Positions 1 through 7,964 of a stretch of 64,000 nucleotides of DNA are shown here, piece by piece. The translations under genes were made by a program, and so were the position numbers. The stretch spans positions 62,001 to 126,000 of the forward strand of contig CAWFSG010000021.1 of the NCBI GenBank assembly GCA_963818445.1, read 5' to 3'. The notes beneath the pieces are model-generated. The model saw only the letters and a list, made by a program, of their open reading frames with translations, did no database searches and had not been told where the DNA came from. The DNA comes from Prado023 sp963818445. Its GTDB lineage: Bacteria; Actinomycetota; Actinomycetes; S36-B12; CAIYMF01. The stretch's first letter is position 1, and every line of letters begins with the position of its first letter.

Positions 1-398
1 TCGCTGACCGTGCGGCCTTCTGGGCGGTCCTCGCCGAGTACCAGGGCCGCGACATGGCGGTGGAGGGCACCGATGCCGGCCCGCTCCCGGTCCGGTTGAC
101 CGAGTACGACCTCACGACGGCGGTGGACATCCTGCTGCAGAACGTGTTCGTGCACACCGACGAGGGCGTCGCCCTGCGGCTGGCCGTGCGGGCGGACGCC
201 GGGGGCCTTGTCGCGGTCAGCGTCGAGGATGCCGGCCCCGGTCTCGACCCGCAGGGTGCGCCCGGGGAGCGCACGGGGTCCACGAGCCTCGGGCTGGCGA
301 TCGCCGAGCGACTGGCTGATGCCTCCGGTGGCCGGCTGGAGCGTGGCACCGGTGCGCTCGGGGGGGCGCGGGTGGTGCTCGTCCTGGGCCCCGGCTGA
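1..398 (+). CDS. Sensor histidine kinase, C-terminal ATPase domain (partial, starts upstream)
   Basis: The reading frame is open from the left edge (first full codon at base 3), so only the C-terminal part is visible. It shows a HATPase_c domain: an N-box (LLQNVFVHT), a G1 box (EDAGPGLD) and a G2 box (TSLGLAIAERL), then the final strand GGARVVLVLG. This is the ATP-binding half of a two-component kinase that would phosphorylate a response regulator. The N-terminal sensor and dimerisation domains and the partner lie outside the window. The ATG at 54 is internal to the domain and not a plausible start. Confidence 0.85.
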   Translation, partial: ADRAAFWAVLAEYQGRDMAVEGTDAGPLPVRLTEYDLTTAVDILLQNVFVHTDEGVALRLAVRADAGGLVAVSVEDAGPGLDPQGAPGERTGSTSLGLAIAERLADASGGRLERGTGALGGARVVLVLGPG

Positions 399-451
399 CC
401 GCCGCTCCACCTGGATCTTCCTCCTGGTCGGCGAACCCCGGCCGCCAGTCC

Positions 452-457
452 TAGGCT
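452..457 (+). promoter_or_regulatory. -10 box of a leaderless promoter for the acyltransferase gene
   Basis: TAGGCT ends 6 nt before the ATG at 464, so transcription would begin at or next to the start codon. No Shine-Dalgarno sequence precedes that ATG. Spacing-based inference; the same arrangement recurs at many genes in this window. Confidence 0.5.
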
Positions 458-463
458 GTCGGG

Positions 464-1162
464 ATGGCCGACCTCGTCTATCCGCCCGTCCTGCTCGTGG
501 GCTACGGAGCCTTTGCCGCCCTCGGGCTCAAGGTGCGGGTCCACGGGGGCGAGCACCTGCCCCGCACGGGCGGTGCCGTCCTGGCCAGCAGCCACGTCAG
601 CTACCTGGACTTCATCTTCGCCGGCTACGCGGCCCGTCCCTCGGACCGGCTGGTCCGGTTCATGGCCAAGGAATCGGTGTTCCGCCACCGGGTGGCCGGC
701 CCGATCATGCGCAGCATGCATCACATCCCGGTCGACCGGAATGCCGGAGCCGCCAGCTACTCCCATGCGGTGGAGTCCCTGCAGTCCGGGGAGGTGGTCG
801 GCGTGTTCCCCGAGGCCACGATGAGCCGGTCCTTCGAGCCGAAGGCGTTCAAGACCGGTGCGGTGCGGATGGCCGACGAGGCGGGTGTGCCGTTGGTCCC
901 GATGGCGCTGTGGGGCACTCAACGGCTCTGGTGCTACGACCGGCGGTCGAGCATGAAGCAGTACGGCATCCCGGTCGAGATCCACGTGGGTGAGCCGGTG
1001 GATCCCTCCGGGGACCCGGAGCAGGCCACCGCACGGCTGCGGGAATCCATCATCGACCTGGTCGGCCGGGCCCAGGAGAGCTACCCCGCCGACGGCACCG
1101 GGCAGTGGTGGCACCCGGCGCGCCTGGGCGGGACGGCCCCCGAGCCCGGCAGCGACGACTGA
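464..1162 (+). CDS. 1-acyl-sn-glycerol-3-phosphate acyltransferase family protein (PlsC-like)
   Basis: 232 aa. Predicted to transfer an acyl chain from acyl-CoA or acyl-ACP to lysophosphatidic acid in membrane phospholipid synthesis. The HX4D catalytic motif is present (SSHVSYLDF, His44 and Asp49), followed by the substrate block FPEATMSRSF near residue 112 and the KTGAVRMA segment usual in actinobacterial members. An N-terminal hydrophobic stretch (LLVGYGAFAALGL) fits membrane association. The start is the ATG placed just after a TAGGCT box. It converges on the acyl-CoA ligase gene, which also uses acyl chains. Exact acyl acceptor not determinable. Confidence 0.85.
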   Translation: MADLVYPPVLLVGYGAFAALGLKVRVHGGEHLPRTGGAVLASSHVSYLDFIFAGYAARPSDRLVRFMAKESVFRHRVAGPIMRSMHHIPVDRNAGAASYSHAVESLQSGEVVGVFPEATMSRSFEPKAFKTGAVRMADEAGVPLVPMALWGTQRLWCYDRRSSMKQYGIPVEIHVGEPVDPSGDPEQATARLRESIIDLVGRAQESYPADGTGQWWHPARLGGTAPEPGSDD

Positions 1163-1186
1163 CCCGGCGGGCGATCCCGATCTGAT

Positions 1187-1221
1187 CCAAGTACCGGGCC
1201 GAACTCGCGCCCGAGACTTGG
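1187..1221. terminator. Stem-loop between convergent genes, probable bidirectional terminator
   Basis: CCAAGT (1187-1192) pairs with ACTTGG (1216-1221), and inside it CGGGC (1195-1199) pairs with GCCCG (1209-1213), leaving a 9-nt loop. It sits between the stop codons of the convergent acyltransferase and acyl-CoA ligase genes. There is no T-tract, as is common in high-GC actinobacteria. The 3' arm region (1207-1224) is repeated with one mismatch at 1237-1254. Confidence 0.5.
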
Positions 1222-1278
1222 AGCGAACCGCGTGACGCGCCCGAGACCTGGAGCAACTCGTGATCTTGGCCTGGCCGG

Positions 1279-3066
1279 TCAGCGGGTGTAGAGGGCCTCG
1301 ATGTCTTCGGCGTGATCGCTGGCTACCACTGCGCGCTTGAGCTTGAGCGTGGGGGTCATGTGGCCTGACTCCTCCGTGAACTGCGCGTCGAGCAGCCGCC
1401 ATGCCCGGATGGACTCCGCCTTGGACACCGCGGCGTTCGCGTCGTCGACGGCGGCCTGGATCTCCGCGCGCAGGTCCGGGTCGTCATGGAGCTCGGCTGC
1501 CGTGCGGCCCACCTTGTGGTGCGCTGTGGCCCAGGCGGTCAGCGCGTCGGGGTCGAGGGTCACCAGGGCGCCGATGAACGGCTTGCCCTCGCCGACGACC
1601 ATCGCCTGGCTGATCAGGTTGTGCGCGCCCATGCGGTCCTCGAGGACCGCCGGTGCCACGTTCTTGCCCCCGGCGGTGACGATGATCTCCTTCTTGCGCC
1701 CGGTGATGCGCAGGTAGCCCTCAGCGTCCAGGCTGCCGAGGTCGCCGGTCTGGAACCACCCGTCGGCGTTGATCACCTCGGCCGTCGCGTCAGGGTTGTT
1801 GTGGTACCCGGCCATCACGTAGGGCCCACGCAGCCAGATCTCGCCGTCGTCGGCGATCCGGACGCTCGTGCCGGCCATCGGCTGGCCGACGGATCCGATC
1901 TGCGGGGCCTCGGCGCGGTTGAAGGTGCCCGAGGCGGTCGTCTCCGTCAGGCCGTAGCCCTCCATGACTGTCAGCCCGATGCCGGCGTAGAAGTTGCCGA
2001 GCCGCGCACCGAGGCTGGCCCCGCCGGTGATCGCGTAGCGCAGCTCCCCGCCCATCGCGGCGCGCAGCTTGCTGTAGACCAGCCGGTCGAACAGGGCGTG
2101 CTGGACCTTCAGCCAGAGTGTGGGCCCGCCGGCCCACTTGGCGTGCCCGTAGTCGATGGCCACGGCCGTCGCCCGGTCGAAGATGCGCGCCTTGCCCCCC
2201 TCGTAGGCCTTCTGCTGGGAGCCGTTGAAGATCTTCTCGAAGATCCGCGGGACCCCCACCAGGTAGGTCGGGCGGAAGCTCAGCATGTCGCCGGCCAGGA
2301 GTTTGACGTTCGGGCAGTGGGCGACCTGCATCCCGCCCTCGGCGCTGTAGACCTGGGCGCCCCGACCCAGGACGTGGGCCAGGGGCAGGAACAGCACGGT
2401 GCGGGCACCGGGCGTGGTCACGACCGGACCGGTGCCCACCACGAGCGTGCGTGCGATGAACAACAGGTTCTCGTGGGTGATCACGCAGCCCTTGGGCCGC
2501 CCGGTCGTCCCGGAGGTGTAGACGATGGTGGCCGGGTCCTGGGGCGTGACGGCCGCGGTGCGGGTGATCAGGACCTCGTCGGCGATGCCGGTGCCCTCGG
2601 CGACCAGGGCGTCGAGCAGCCCGTCGTCCATCACCCAGATCGGCGGCGGGTCGGACAGCGTCGCGCCGCGGACCCGGTCGGCGGAGAGGGCCGAGTCGGT
2701 GATGACGGCCACGGCGTCGCTGTCCTGCAGGATCCACTCGATCTGCTCGGCCGAGGAGGAGTCGTAGATCGGCACCGCGAACGCCCCGGCGGTCCACAGC
2801 GCGAAGTCCAGGACGGTCCACTCGTAGCGGGTGGGCGAGAGGATCGCCACGGGCTGACCGACCTCGATGCCGCGCGCAACGAGGCCCCGGGCCACGGACC
2901 GGACGAGGTCGTTGAACTCCGCGGCCGTGACATCGGTCCAGCCCTCGCCGGCGCGCAGGGCGTACATGGGCCTGTTCGGCGACTCGGCGGCACGCCTGGC
3001 CGGGATCGAGGCGAGGGTGTCGGTGATCGGCAGCGTGATCGCGGCCGGGAAGGACAACTCGTGCAT
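1279..3066 (-). CDS. Long-chain fatty acid--CoA ligase (AMP-forming)
   Basis: 595 aa, normal length for FadD15-type ligases. Activates fatty acids to acyl-CoA through an acyl-adenylate. The AMP-binding P-loop motif TIVYTSGTTGRPKG lies at about residues 180-193, the adenine motif EGYGLTETTASGT at about 367-379, and the hinge/ribose region WFQTGDLGSLDAEGYLRITGRKKE follows. The start ATG has a good AGGAGG site 7 nt upstream. Lipid or fatty acid degradation role is inferred from family; chain-length preference cannot be read from sequence. Confidence 0.92.
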   Translation of the reverse strand: MHELSFPAAITLPITDTLASIPARRAAESPNRPMYALRAGEGWTDVTAAEFNDLVRSVARGLVARGIEVGQPVAILSPTRYEWTVLDFALWTAGAFAVPIYDSSSAEQIEWILQDSDAVAVITDSALSADRVRGATLSDPPPIWVMDDGLLDALVAEGTGIADEVLITRTAAVTPQDPATIVYTSGTTGRPKGCVITHENLLFIARTLVVGTGPVVTTPGARTVLFLPLAHVLGRGAQVYSAEGGMQVAHCPNVKLLAGDMLSFRPTYLVGVPRIFEKIFNGSQQKAYEGGKARIFDRATAVAIDYGHAKWAGGPTLWLKVQHALFDRLVYSKLRAAMGGELRYAITGGASLGARLGNFYAGIGLTVMEGYGLTETTASGTFNRAEAPQIGSVGQPMAGTSVRIADDGEIWLRGPYVMAGYHNNPDATAEVINADGWFQTGDLGSLDAEGYLRITGRKKEIIVTAGGKNVAPAVLEDRMGAHNLISQAMVVGEGKPFIGALVTLDPDALTAWATAHHKVGRTAAELHDDPDLRAEIQAAVDDANAAVSKAESIRAWRLLDAQFTEESGHMTPTLKLKRAVVASDHAEDIEALYTR

Positions 3067-3111
3067 GGTGACTGCCTCCTGCCCACCACGATGGTGGCTA
3101 GGTCAGCCACG

Positions 3112-3333
3112 TTACCGTCGCAGCAACCTCAAGGCGGAGCGGGTGAGCCGTCTGGCGGGCGATGCGGCGTGGGTGGCCCACATCAGGTCCAGCTGCTGTG
3201 CCCCGTGTGGGGAGAGCCCGAGGGCGGGCGCGTACGAGCCGCGCCACGGCAGCTCCGGGACGGCGGCCTCGAGGGCGGCCACCGGGATCGGCCGGTCCAG
3301 GGGCAGCAGGGTGTCCCACTCGACGAGGTGCAC
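3112..3333 (-). CDS. Small hypothetical protein upstream of acyl-CoA ligase
   Basis: 73 aa from a GTG start; an in-frame TAG lies 8 codons upstream, so there is little choice of start. It begins MHLVEWDTLLPLDRPIPV and ends in a basic helix (ARRLTRSALRLLRR). Codon use looks coding, but I recognise no family, and the ribosome binding site is weak. It lies 45 nt upstream of the ligase on the same strand and could share its transcript. It might still be a chance open frame. Confidence 0.4.
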   Translation of the reverse strand: MHLVEWDTLLPLDRPIPVAALEAAVPELPWRGSYAPALGLSPHGAQQLDLMWATHAASPARRLTRSALRLLRR

Positions 3334-3441
3334 TCCGACGAACGCCGGAAATGCCTATGGTGTGGGCGTTCTCGCGTGTTCTCAGTCACGTCCCAGATGT
3401 CGTGCGGCGGGACGTCGCAGAAGGGCCCCGCTGGCTGAGCT

Positions 3442-3480
3442 GAAGGGCACCGAGCCACCCCCGTGGGTTCGGTGCCCTTC
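3442..3480. terminator. Strong stem-loop in the divergent region before the TetR gene
   Basis: GAAGGGCACCGA (3442-3453) pairs perfectly with TCGGTGCCCTTC (3469-3480), with further partial pairing of GCCAC and GTGG inside. No T-run follows. Its place is odd because the genes on either side are transcribed away from it. It may be the end of an unannotated transcript or a repeat-type hairpin. Confidence 0.4.
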
Positions 3481-3567
3481 AACTCCGCCCCCGAGCTCGC
3501 ACGGCATGCCGGCGCCACGGGGGTGTCGGAGCAGGCAAAGGCTAACTGGGAATTGAATAGAACTCAA

Positions 3568-3602
3568 AATCACAACTGCAATGTGCAACTGGAGTTGTGA
3601 TT
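3568..3602. promoter_or_regulatory. Inverted-repeat operator over the promoter/leader of the TetR gene
   Basis: AATCACAACT (3568-3577) and AGTTGTGATT (3593-3602) are perfect 10-bp inverted arms separated by 15 bp. The element lies 20 nt before the likely GTG start of the TetR-family gene, in a locally AT-rich promoter region. This is the usual position for autoregulation by a TetR repressor. Binding is inferred. Confidence 0.6.
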
Positions 3603-3622
3603 GGCAGGTCGAGGCGGATACC

Positions 3623-4318
3623 GTGCCTCCCGTGGGGACCTATCTCAAGCTGGCCGAGCGCCGAGCCCTCGTGCGGGCTGCGGCACGCGAGATGCTGGCC
3701 GCGGGGACGGCGTTCCAGGACCTCACCCTGCGTGACGTCGCCGACCACCTGGGCTGGTCGCTGGGCACCCTGCACCGTGCCTACTCGATCACCGCGACCC
3801 TGCTCAACGACCTTCTGCTGGAGTTCGAGGACGCCACGTACACCGCCGTCTTCCTCGTCGGCGACGGCGGGCTGCGCCATGAGCTCACCAACTCGGCCAC
3901 CCGGATGTACGAGCACATGGGCGATGCCGCCAACGTGCAGCTGATGCGCTATCAGATGACGCTCGGCTGCCGCTCGGAGGATCCCCACGAGCTGCAGCTG
4001 CGTCACACGCGGGACTCGTCGTGGGAGTTCACCCGCGACGGCCTGGTGCAGATCTCGGTGGCGGCCGACGAGGAGTACAGCGACCTCAACGCCCTGGCCA
4101 CGATCCTCACCGCCTTCCGCGATGGGTTGGCCTACCAGTTCTTCTCCCACGGCGAGCGCGATCGCTGGCTGGTCGACTCGCTGCGGGCGATCGACATCGC
4201 CGTGGAGTTCGCCGCGCCGCACAAGGTCAGCACCCGGGCGTCGTTGGGGGACCAGCGGTGGACCGCCGACCAGATGCCAGCGCGGCGTCGGGCGCTGATC
4301 GAGGGCCAGCGGGCGTAG
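3623..4318 (+). CDS. TetR-family transcriptional regulator
   Basis: 231 aa. The N-terminal helix-turn-helix (about residues 10-55) contains TLRDVADHLGWSLGTLHRAYS, the normal recognition region; the rest is an all-alpha ligand and dimerisation domain with no clear ligand signature. I start at GTG 3623, which has GAGGCGG 6 nt upstream. The in-frame ATG at 3581 lies inside the inverted repeat and would put operator sequence in the coding region. Probably autoregulated through that repeat. The inducer and targets are unknown; neighbouring lipid genes are candidates. Confidence 0.8.
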   Translation: MPPVGTYLKLAERRALVRAAAREMLAAGTAFQDLTLRDVADHLGWSLGTLHRAYSITATLLNDLLLEFEDATYTAVFLVGDGGLRHELTNSATRMYEHMGDAANVQLMRYQMTLGCRSEDPHELQLRHTRDSSWEFTRDGLVQISVAADEEYSDLNALATILTAFRDGLAYQFFSHGERDRWLVDSLRAIDIAVEFAAPHKVSTRASLGDQRWTADQMPARRRALIEGQRA

Positions 4319-4321
4319 CCG

Positions 4322-6040
4322 TCAGTCGCCCGCGGCCCGCTCGGGGGACCCTGCTGAGTTGTGCGTCTGCGCCTGGTCCTGATGGGGGCCCGTCAGGGGC
4401 GCCCGCATCGTGACCATGCCCTCCTCGACCTTCGAGGTCCACTCCAGGCCCATCCTGTTCAGCAGGCGCAGCATCCCGGTGTTGTCGGCCAGGACGACCG
4501 CGACGGCCTCGCCGAACTCCAGCCGCTCGGCCAGGCGCACCAGCCGGCGCAGCAGGGCGGTGCCCACGCCGCCGCCCTGGTGGGCGTCCTCGACGAGCAC
4601 GGCGATCTCGGCGCTGTGCTCGTCCCCCGACCGTTCGGGGAACACGTTGCCCAAGCCGATGACCGTCCCCTCATCGCCCACGGCCACCAACGTGGCGCCG
4701 CTGTGCCCGCCGGACAGCCGGCGCATCTGGATCTCCTGCCAGTCGCCGGAGGAGACGTAGCGCTGGTAGAGGGTCCGCTGCGAGCAGCGCTTGTGCATCG
4801 CCGCCACGGCGTGGGCGTCCTCGGGGTGGGCCAGGCGGATCCACACGGTGCCCGACTTGACCGGCTCGATCCACCCCTGGGCATCCGTGTCGCCGGCGGC
4901 GGAGGCAATCGCCGCGAACAGGCGCAGCAGCGCCGAGGCACGGGTCTGCTCAGCGCGGGCGAAAGGAGCCCAGCTGCGGCTGAGCAGCACGTGGCGATCC
5001 TGGGTCCATTGAAGGCGCAGCACGTTGGTCCTGTCGTCCTCTCCCTCCGTCGCATCGACCACACGGACGTGGTCCGCCTCGATCAGCTCCTCTGCGGCGA
5101 ACGGGGCCCAGCCCGGGTTCGCGACCAGTTCCGTGGCGCCGTCCATGATCCGTGTCGGCAGGTCCAACGCGTCATCGGGGGAGCCGGGCCGGACGTAGGC
5201 GTTGGTGCCGGCCGACAGCGCCGCGGCGCGCAGCGTCTCCACGGTGACGGACTCGGGAGCGGTCACGGCCAGGTCGACCGTCCGGGTGCCGTCCTGGGCG
5301 CCGATCATGGACATCGCCAGGGAGTAGGTGTTCAGGGCGCCCACGGCGCGGATCAGCTGCGACACCCCACCGGCGCGGTCCGGGATGTCCACGCGGATGC
5401 GCCAGTACGCGCGTGGGCTGTCATCGGGAGCCAGCAGCATGTCCGCGGGGGCCACCGCCACCCCGATCCGGGCCATCAGGGCGTCCCAGTCCTCCCGTCG
5501 GGGGCGGCCCGCGAGGGCGGGGTCCACCATCGCCAGGCCCGCGGAGAGGGCGAGCGAGAAGCGCGCCAGCACGTCGGTATCCACGCTGTCGTCGATGCCG
5601 CCGTCAGCCCGCACGCGTTGGACCAGGGCCTTGATGTTGTCCAGGCGGCGCTGCATCCGCGCGGACTCGATCACGCGCAGCTGCGGGTCACGGTGCGCAC
5701 GCGTGAGGGCCTCGAGCTCCAGGAGGTCCCAGCTGCGCGCGGGGTTGGCGAAGACCTCCCCGGCCGCCTCGATGATCACCGCAAGGGGTGGCATGGACTC
5801 CAGCGATGCCGGTCCCTGCGCGGCCCTCGCGATCTGGTCCGCAGCGTCGGAGACGACCTTCTCCGCCATGACCGCGGCGAACAGCTCCGCCCGACCGCCG
5901 GTCAGCTTGCGCACGCGGTACTGGGAGACCCCGACCTCCTGGGCGACCTGGCGCACCCCGACGCCCTCGTAGCCGTGCTGGGCGAAGAGCTCGGCAGCCA
6001 CGTCGATGATGCGCCGGCGGACCTGCTCGTCGGTCGTCAC
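4322..6040 (-). CDS. TetR-type HTH / ACT-like / GNAT acetyltransferase fusion protein
   Basis: 572 aa, three regions. Residues 1-60 are a TetR HTH (GVGVRQVAQEVGVSQYRVRKLTGG, with Arg-Lys where most TetR proteins have Tyr-Tyr/Phe), followed to about 190 by a TetR-like alpha domain. Residues 211-285 resemble an ACT domain (YWRIRVDIPDRAGGVSQLIRAV). Residues 400-550 are a GNAT fold with the acetyl-CoA loop HQGGGVGTALL. The GTG at 6040 lies 7 nt after a TAGCGT box, so it is probably leaderless; ATG 6043 is the alternative. Likely a regulator that senses a small molecule or amino acid and acetylates a protein or ligand. Target unknown. Transcribed divergently from an HD-domain gene. Confidence 0.8.
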   Translation of the reverse strand: MTTDEQVRRRIIDVAAELFAQHGYEGVGVRQVAQEVGVSQYRVRKLTGGRAELFAAVMAEKVVSDAADQIARAAQGPASLESMPPLAVIIEAAGEVFANPARSWDLLELEALTRAHRDPQLRVIESARMQRRLDNIKALVQRVRADGGIDDSVDTDVLARFSLALSAGLAMVDPALAGRPRREDWDALMARIGVAVAPADMLLAPDDSPRAYWRIRVDIPDRAGGVSQLIRAVGALNTYSLAMSMIGAQDGTRTVDLAVTAPESVTVETLRAAALSAGTNAYVRPGSPDDALDLPTRIMDGATELVANPGWAPFAAEELIEADHVRVVDATEGEDDRTNVLRLQWTQDRHVLLSRSWAPFARAEQTRASALLRLFAAIASAAGDTDAQGWIEPVKSGTVWIRLAHPEDAHAVAAMHKRCSQRTLYQRYVSSGDWQEIQMRRLSGGHSGATLVAVGDEGTVIGLGNVFPERSGDEHSAEIAVLVEDAHQGGGVGTALLRRLVRLAERLEFGEAVAVVLADNTGMLRLLNRMGLEWTSKVEEGMVTMRAPLTGPHQDQAQTHNSAGSPERAAGD

Positions 6041-6206
6041 CATGAGGACGCTAGCAGCGCGGGGGGCCGGATGTCCGTGAGATCGGGGGGCGGGGCCGTC
6101 CGGCTGCCCGGCGATGCGCTGGCAGGTGGTCCGCCCTGTCGACCGCGCCGCGCTCGCCCGGGTGCACCCCTTGTCGTCTGAGGCCCCGCGCGCGATGATT
6201 CGGGCA

Positions 6207-6881
6207 ATGGCCATGCACGAGGTTCGCCCCGCCACCGTCTCCGCCGTGCCCACACGCGCCGAGGCGGAGACGATCGCCCGCGACCTCCTCGGTGACGAGG
6301 GCACCCGCTTGGCGCACGTGTGCACCGCCGGCTCGATGGCCGTCCGACTGGGCGTCCTGTTCGACGCGGACGAGGCGGCGCTGCTCGTGGCCGCGGCGAC
6401 GCTGCACGACGTGGGCTACGCCCCGCGCATCGCGCAGACCGGCTTCCATCCCCTGGACGGAGCGCTGTACCTGCGCTCGATCGGCCTGCCCGAGCGGTTG
6501 TGCAGCCTGGTGGCGCACCACTCCGAGGCGGACATGCTGGCCACCCAGCACGGGGTGCTCGACCTCGACGCGCAGTTCCCGAGGGAGCGGTCGCTGCTGG
6601 CCGATGCGCTGGTCTACGCCGACATGCACTCCGCGCCCGATGGCCAGATGATCCGCGCGGAGCATCGGCTGGCCGACATCTCCCGCCGGCGCCCGGACCC
6701 GGTGGAGGCGGTGCGGGCGGCCAGGCTACGGACGGCGATGGCCCGCGTCGGCGCGGCGCTTCAGGCCCACGCGGAGCAGGTGGCGGCCGGAACCCCAGTC
6801 GTCATCCCGGGCCCGCGCGACTGGCAGGGTGACGACTGGTGGCGGGCCGAGGACCGGTACGGCCCCGCACTCGACGGGTAG
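6207..6881 (+). CDS. HD-domain phosphohydrolase family protein
   Basis: 224 aa. The HD signature is clear: His in RLAHVCTAGS, the HD pair in AATLHDVGYAP, and later His in FHPLDGALYL and VAHHSEADM, consistent with a metal-dependent phosphohydrolase core in the first 120 residues. The C-terminus (VVIPGPRDWQGDDWWRAEDRYGP) is not recognised. Start ATG 6207 sits 7 nt after GATGAT, a -10-like box; ATG 6195 or 6213 are alternatives. Substrate unknown. Transcribed away from the TetR-ACT-GNAT gene, so the two may be co-regulated from the shared region. Confidence 0.75.
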   Translation: MAMHEVRPATVSAVPTRAEAETIARDLLGDEGTRLAHVCTAGSMAVRLGVLFDADEAALLVAAATLHDVGYAPRIAQTGFHPLDGALYLRSIGLPERLCSLVAHHSEADMLATQHGVLDLDAQFPRERSLLADALVYADMHSAPDGQMIRAEHRLADISRRRPDPVEAVRAARLRTAMARVGAALQAHAEQVAAGTPVVIPGPRDWQGDDWWRAEDRYGPALDG

Positions 6882-6883
6882 CC

Positions 6884-7813
6884 TCACTCCTCCGGGGCGA
6901 CGGCCAGCGGTGGGCGGCTGCGCAGGGCCCAGGTGACCGAACCGATCACCACGAGTGCCGCCGCGACCGTCCCCACGGTCACGACCTCCCCGAGCAGCAG
7001 TGCCGACCAGATCAGGGTCAGCAGCGGCTGCAGCTGCTGGGTCTGGCTCGCGCGGGCGATCCCGGCTGTGGCCAGTCCCCGGTACCAGGCGAAGAACGCC
7101 AGGTAGATCGACGACAGGCCGAGCATGATCAGGCTGGCCCACTGCGCCGTCGTCGTGTCGTAGTCGCTGCTGGTGGTCACCCACAGGACGATGCTGGCCG
7201 GGACGGTCACCGGCAGGGCGAGGACGACGACCCACGAGATCACCTGCCAGCCGGGGAACACCCGGGTCACCACCGCGCCCTCGACGTAGCACCAGGACGA
7301 CGAGAGCACCGCTCCGACCACGAGCAGGTCAGCCACGGGATCACCCCCGCTGGCGCCGCCGCGGCTGAGGCCGAAGAGGACCAGCGCAGCGGTGCCAGTC
7401 AGCGCCGCGACCCAGAACTGGCGGCTCACGTGCTCCTGCGCGCGACGCACGGCGATCGCCGCGGTCGTCAGGGGCATGAAGGCCGCGATCACCGCGGCGT
7501 GCGCCGAGGTCGTGCGCTGCAGGGCCAGGGCGAGCAGGATCGCCCATCCGAAGACCGCGCCCAGCATCGTGAAGAACAGCGGCCGGAAGTACTGCCGCGG
7601 CGGGACCGGGACCCGTCGCACCAGCAGCACGACCGTGGCCAACGACCCGGCGATGACGGCCCTGCCCGTTGCAGTCAGGAAGGGGTTGAAGCCACCGACT
7701 GCCACCTTCGTCAGGGGCAGGGAGAACGAGAACAGCAGGACCCCGAGCATCGCCCACATCAGCCCCGCACGGACCGTGCGCGACGAGGCCTCTCGTGCGT
7801 CCGCGGTGGTCAC
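6884..7813 (-). CDS. EamA/DMT-family membrane transporter
   Basis: 309 aa with about ten hydrophobic segments in two repeated EamA units (first GLMWAMLGVLLFSFSLPLTK..., second after about residue 150). Family members export amino acids or other metabolites or act as permeases for drugs and nucleotide sugars; the substrate cannot be told. The GTG start at 7813 follows TACGGT by 7 nt on the minus strand, a leaderless pattern. Upstream in-frame codons lack membrane-protein character. It ends 3 nt from the stop of the convergent HD gene. Confidence 0.8.
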   Translation of the reverse strand: MTTADAREASSRTVRAGLMWAMLGVLLFSFSLPLTKVAVGGFNPFLTATGRAVIAGSLATVVLLVRRVPVPPRQYFRPLFFTMLGAVFGWAILLALALQRTTSAHAAVIAAFMPLTTAAIAVRRAQEHVSRQFWVAALTGTAALVLFGLSRGGASGGDPVADLLVVGAVLSSSWCYVEGAVVTRVFPGWQVISWVVVLALPVTVPASIVLWVTTSSDYDTTTAQWASLIMLGLSSIYLAFFAWYRGLATAGIARASQTQQLQPLLTLIWSALLLGEVVTVGTVAAALVVIGSVTWALRSRPPLAVAPEE

Positions 7814-7964
7814 CTGCCGAACCGTACCGGGGAGGCGCTGCCCGGACGTCGTTCGATGGCCGCGAGGGCGCTGCGCATGCGGGAGAATCGTGCGACGACC
7901 CCGAGTCTTCGGCACCCCTCGGGCGACACTGCACGGTCGGTTCACAGCGGCGAGGAGGTGGGTC

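Noticed and set aside
1486..3438. 650-aa plus-strand open frame
   Set aside because: Antisense shadow of the acyl-CoA ligase gene; composition is Gly/Ala/Arg/Asp-rich as expected of a reverse GC-rich frame.
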